Of a stretch of DNA of 7,726 nt, positions 5,899-7,726 are shown piece by piece. The translations under genes and the position numbers were made by a program. The DNA comes from an uncultured Collinsella sp. (GTDB lineage Bacteria > Actinomycetota > Coriobacteriia > Coriobacteriales > Coriobacteriaceae), in the NCBI GenBank assembly GCA_900541195.1, contig UQIY01000068.1:1-7726 (forward strand), written 5' to 3'. Numbering within the stretch: the first letter of the stretch is position 1; each line of letters begins with the position of its first letter. Under the pieces are notes generated by a model. That model saw only the letters and a list, made by a program, of their open reading frames with translations. It was not told the origin of the DNA and did no database searches.

Positions 5899-6219
5899 AT
5901 GGCGTCTGAGGGCTTTTTTGAGCAGGTGTATGAGGTGGTCGAGCAGATCCCCGAGGGGATGGTCGCCACGTACGGTCAGGTGGCGCTGCTCGCCGGTCGC
6001 GCGCGAAGTGCGCGGTACGTGGGGTATGCCCTGCACAGCAATCCGCGCCCCGGCGAGATTCCCTGCCATCGCGTGGTGTTTGCCGACGGGCGCATATGCG
6101 AGGGTTTTGCTTTTGGCGGTCCCGATGCTCAACGTGAGCTTTTGCTAGGGGAGGGTGTGGCGTTTAAGGACGACATGCACGTAGACTTGGCCGCCTGTCG
6201 CTGGCCAGCAGGGTTCTAG
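5899..6219 (+). CDS. Short MGMT-domain DNA alkyl-repair protein
   Basis: A 106-residue protein consisting only of the DNA-binding/catalytic domain of O6-alkylguanine-DNA alkyltransferase. All key positions are present: Tyr25 in TYGQVA, the arginine finger Arg39 in SARYVG, Asn48, the acceptor cysteine in IPCHRV (Cys56, with His57) and Glu80 in RELLL. Cysteine rather than tryptophan at 56 separates it from alkyltransferase-like ATL proteins (PWHR) and predicts direct alkyl transfer. The N-terminal domain of Ada/Ogt proteins is absent. ATG 5899 is preferred: GGAGAAGGGAG lies directly upstream. An in-frame ATG at 5830 lies in the inverted repeat and would add 23 residues encoded mostly by it. The palindrome at 6236 follows the stop. 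Confidence 0.88.
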   Translation: MASEGFFEQVYEVVEQIPEGMVATYGQVALLAGRARSARYVGYALHSNPRPGEIPCHRVVFADGRICEGFAFGGPDAQRELLLGEGVAFKDDMHVDLAACRWPAGF

Positions 6220-6235
6220 CGGCTCTACTGTGGCC

Positions 6236-6276
6236 AAAACCGCCACAAAGGTGCCTGTCCCCTTTGCGGCGGTTTT
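6236..6276. terminator. 41-bp palindromic terminator, copy 3
   Basis: Arms 6236-6251 and 6261-6276 flank the same 9-nt loop as copy 2, TGCCTGTCC. Relative to copy 2, the seventh base of the left arm changed A to G and its partner T to C, keeping the pair; one further T to C change (pairing with A6245) leaves a single A/C mismatch. It ends the short MGMT-domain gene, 16 bp after its stop. Confidence 0.82.
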
Positions 6277-6366
6277 CCGTTGTAGGTTTACCGGGGCTAA
6301 CTTATGGAGAAGCTATGGCGGCTCATATTGATGCTGCAAAGTAAACCACGGTGAACTATATTTTAT

Positions 6367-6413
6367 TCAACAACGGAGCGGGCAATAGGCGATGAAAAAG
6401 CCTGCCCTGTTGA
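6367..6413. repeat. Bulged hairpin in 3' gap
   Basis: TCAACA (6367-6372) pairs with TGTTGA (6408-6413), GGGCA (6380-6384) with TGCCC (6403-6407), and GGC (6388-6390) with GCC (6400-6402). All the unpaired bulges (seven and three bases) are on the left side, and the loop is nine bases. A one-sided bulge pattern is more like a folded RNA than a protein operator. Confidence 0.45.
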
Positions 6414-6415
6414 GT

Positions 6416-6448
6416 TTGATTCGCATCCCTCCCCTCTGTGCGATTCAA
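6416..6448. repeat. Imperfect 10-bp inverted repeat
   Basis: TTGATTCGCA (6416-6425) and TGCGATTCAA (6439-6448) pair at nine of ten positions around a 13-nt pyrimidine-rich loop. It begins three bases after the preceding hairpin. Confidence 0.5.
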
Positions 6449-6458
6449 CGGTGTACTT

Positions 6459-6504
6459 CGGGAACGGGCCCGCTGGCAACTGACTGCCGGCGGGCCCGTT
6501 CCCG
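6459..6504. repeat. GC-rich 20-bp stem-loop
   Basis: CGGGAACGGGCCCGC (6459-6473) is perfectly complementary to 6490-6504, and TGGCA/TGCCG extends the stem to 20 bp with one G-U pair, leaving a six-base loop ACTGAC. GTTTGT after the right arm gives a weak T-tract on the + strand only, so it may be a terminator for rightward transcription, a second stop facing the convergent trpS. Confidence 0.65.
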
Positions 6505-6549
6505 TTTGTCGGGGGAGTGCGATGGGCGGAGCCGAACCGGTCGGGCACC

Positions 6550-6577
6550 AAAAAAGGCGGACGCCGTAGCGCCCGCC
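6550..6577 (-). terminator. trpS intrinsic terminator with UACG loop
   Basis: Read on the - strand, GGCGGGCGC pairs with GCGTCCGCC (nine pairs, one G-U) around TACG, an example of the very stable UNCG tetraloop, and is followed by six T residues. It lies 35 bp downstream of the trpS stop. Confidence 0.9.
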
Positions 6578-6612
6578 CTATAGCAATCGAAAGTTCAAGC
6601 CAGCAGGTCGGT

Positions 6613-7662
6613 CTAGTACACCATGCCCATGGCGTCCCGAACCTCGGCCAGGGTCTGCTCGGCGATCTCGTTGGCGCGACGGTTGCCCTCGTGCAGCACG
6701 TCCTTCACGTAGTCCAGATCGTTCTCGTAGCGCTGACGACGCTCGCGGATCGGCGCGAAGTACTCGTTGACGGCCTCGGTCACGTACTTCTTGAGCTGGC
6801 CGGAGCCGCCCATGCCAATCTCCTCGGCAATCTCGACCTCGGAACGGCCGGTGCAGATCGCGGCGGTCGAAAGCAGGCCGGAAACGCCGGGGCGGTTCTC
6901 GGGATCAAACGTGATCATGCGCTCGGAGTCGGTCTGGCTCTTCTTGATGCGCTTGGCCGTCTCCTCGGCGGTCATCGAGATGTTGATGGCGTTGCCGTAG
7001 CTCTTGCTCATCTTGCGACCGTCCAGGCCGGGCAGCAGTGGGGTCTCGGACAGCAGCGCATCGACCTCGGGGAACACCTTGCCGTAGCGGTTGTTAAAGC
7101 GGCGGGCGATGGTGCGGGTGAGCTCGATGTGCGGCAGCTGATCGCGACCGACGGGCACCACATTGCCCTTGCAGAACAGGATGTCGCAGGCCTGGTGCAC
7201 CGGGTAGGTGAGCAGAAGGCCGGTGAGCTCGTGGCCCGAGGCCTCCATCTCGGCCTTGACCGTGGGGTTGCGCGCCAGCTCAGCCTCGGACACCAGCGAC
7301 AGGAACGGCAGCATGAGCTGGTTTGCGGCGGGCACGGCGGAGTGCGCGTAGATCATGGTCTTGTCGGGGTCGATTCCGCAGGCAAGGTAGTCCATCACCA
7401 TGTTGTACACGTTGTCCTGGATGTGCTCGGTGGTGTCGCGGTCGGTGATGACCTGGTAGTCGGCGATGAGCACGTTGGTCTTGGCGCCCATGTTCTGCAG
7501 CTCGACGCGGCCCTTGAGGGTGCCAAAGTAGTGGCCCAGGTGCAGACGGCCGGTGGGGCGGTCGCCGGTAAGCATGGTGAACTTCTCGGGCGTCTTGGCC
7601 AGGCCCTCGCGAATGGCGTTGCTCTTTTGCAGCGCGACTTCGTAGCTGTTCTCGTTTGGCAT
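6613..7662 (-). CDS. trpS: Tryptophanyl-tRNA synthetase
   Basis: Cytosolic class I aminoacyl-tRNA synthetase (EC 6.1.1.2) that activates tryptophan with ATP and charges tRNA(Trp). The 349-residue product has the HIGH-type signature as PTGRLHLGHY (36-45), a PVGRDQLPHIELTRTIARRF segment, and the KMSKS loop intact at 217-221 within GRKMSKSYGN. The LTGDRPTG context places it in the branch I recall from streptococci and lactobacilli rather than the E. coli type. The ATG at 7662 is supported by AGGAG (7668-7672 in window numbering) five bases upstream. Only 14 genomic bases remain beyond the start before adapter begins, so its promoter and any tryptophan-responsive leader are outside the window. 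Transcription is convergent with the upstream genes and ends at 6550-6577. Confidence 0.97.
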   Translation of the reverse strand: MPNENSYEVALQKSNAIREGLAKTPEKFTMLTGDRPTGRLHLGHYFGTLKGRVELQNMGAKTNVLIADYQVITDRDTTEHIQDNVYNMVMDYLACGIDPDKTMIYAHSAVPAANQLMLPFLSLVSEAELARNPTVKAEMEASGHELTGLLLTYPVHQACDILFCKGNVVPVGRDQLPHIELTRTIARRFNNRYGKVFPEVDALLSETPLLPGLDGRKMSKSYGNAINISMTAEETAKRIKKSQTDSERMITFDPENRPGVSGLLSTAAICTGRSEVEIAEEIGMGGSGQLKKYVTEAVNEYFAPIRERRQRYENDLDYVKDVLHEGNRRANEIAEQTLAEVRDAMGMVY

Positions 7663-7676
7663 GATTGCTCCTAACG

Positions 7677-7726
7677 CTGTCTCTTATACACATCTCCGAG
7701 CCCACGAGACCGGAGCCTATCTCGTA
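7677..7726. other. Nextera adapter read-through with i7 index
   Basis: Bases 7677-7695 are the reverse complement of the 19-bp Tn5 mosaic end (CTGTCTCTTATACACATCT). Bases 7696-7710 are CCGAGCCCACGAGAC, the Nextera read-2 adapter. Bases 7711-7718 (CGGAGCCT) occupy the i7 index slot, and 7719-7726 (ATCTCGTA) begin the P7 flank. This is library construct, not genome. Confidence 0.98.

Larger units (their letters stand above)
6277..6549. other. Gene-free stretch between convergent genes
   Basis: Between the third terminator copy and the trpS terminator I see no credible gene. A nine-codon frame (MAAHIDAAK, from ATG 6315) with GGAG upstream is too short to call. The stretch holds an A/T-rich piece (6351-6370) and then three hairpins in a row (6367-6413, 6416-6448, 6459-6504). 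TATATT at 6357-6362 could be a -10 but has no -35 at proper spacing. It could be an unannotated small RNA or only repeat debris. Confidence 0.5.

Noticed and set aside
6392..6583. A 63-codon + strand frame
   Set aside because: It runs through three hairpins and the trpS terminator, has no Shine-Dalgarno and reads as Arg/Pro/Ala-rich noise.
6517..7674. A 385-codon + strand frame
   Set aside because: It is antisense to trpS, is Gly/Ala/Val/His-rich low-complexity, and starts within the noncoding hairpin region.
10..7676. CRISPR arrays, tRNA genes, insertion sequences, phage or defence genes
   Set aside because: No regularly spaced repeats, no tRNA T-loop plus acceptor pairing in the gaps, and no transposase, integrase or defence domains in any credible gene.
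7280..7705. A 141-codon frame on the - strand beginning MGSEMCIRDS
   Set aside because: Its start is translated from Nextera adapter and the rest is a shadow of trpS in another frame.

Overview
The window looks like one short metagenome or draft-assembly contig from a high-GC Gram-positive chromosome, most likely a Coriobacteriia gut bacterium of Collinsella type. This rests on the GC-rich codon usage, the gene set, and intergenic palindromes carrying a GGGGACAGGCACC core that I recall from Collinsella-like genomes; it is an inference, not a database result. Both ends are sequencing adapter: bases 1-9 are the tail of the Tn5/Nextera mosaic end, and 7677-7726 are mosaic end, Nextera read-2 adapter, an 8-nt index and the start of the P7 flank. 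Genomic DNA is therefore about 10-7676.

Layout, left to right on the + strand: the 3' part of an LctP-type lactate permease gene (12-1295); a hairpin-rich gap with palindromes ahead of ATP-type phosphoenolpyruvate carboxykinase pckA (1547-3217); a bidirectional-looking terminator; a promoter with a short structured leader ending in a strong intrinsic terminator; a B3/B4 tRNA-binding-domain protein (3445-4164); a second copy of the same terminator palindrome; a MarR regulator (4338-4787); a DegV fatty-acid-binding protein (4907-5761); a 90-nt inverted repeat with perfect 35-bp arms; a short methylguanine-methyltransferase-domain protein (5899-6219); a third copy of the terminator palindrome; about 390 bp without a gene but with three consecutive hairpins; and, on the - strand, tryptophanyl-tRNA synthetase trpS (6613-7662) with its own UACG-loop terminator.

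The genes are ordinary chromosomal functions: lactate/pyruvate-PEP metabolism, tRNA quality control or charging, lipid handling, DNA alkyl repair. Each appears to be its own transcription unit, because nearly every gap holds a terminator-like palindrome. I see no phage, plasmid, CRISPR, transposase or defence genes. The most interesting content is intergenic: a family of 41-bp palindromes found in both orientations with one compensatory base-pair change, a BIME-like double palindrome, and a candidate attenuator leader ahead of the B3/B4-domain gene.
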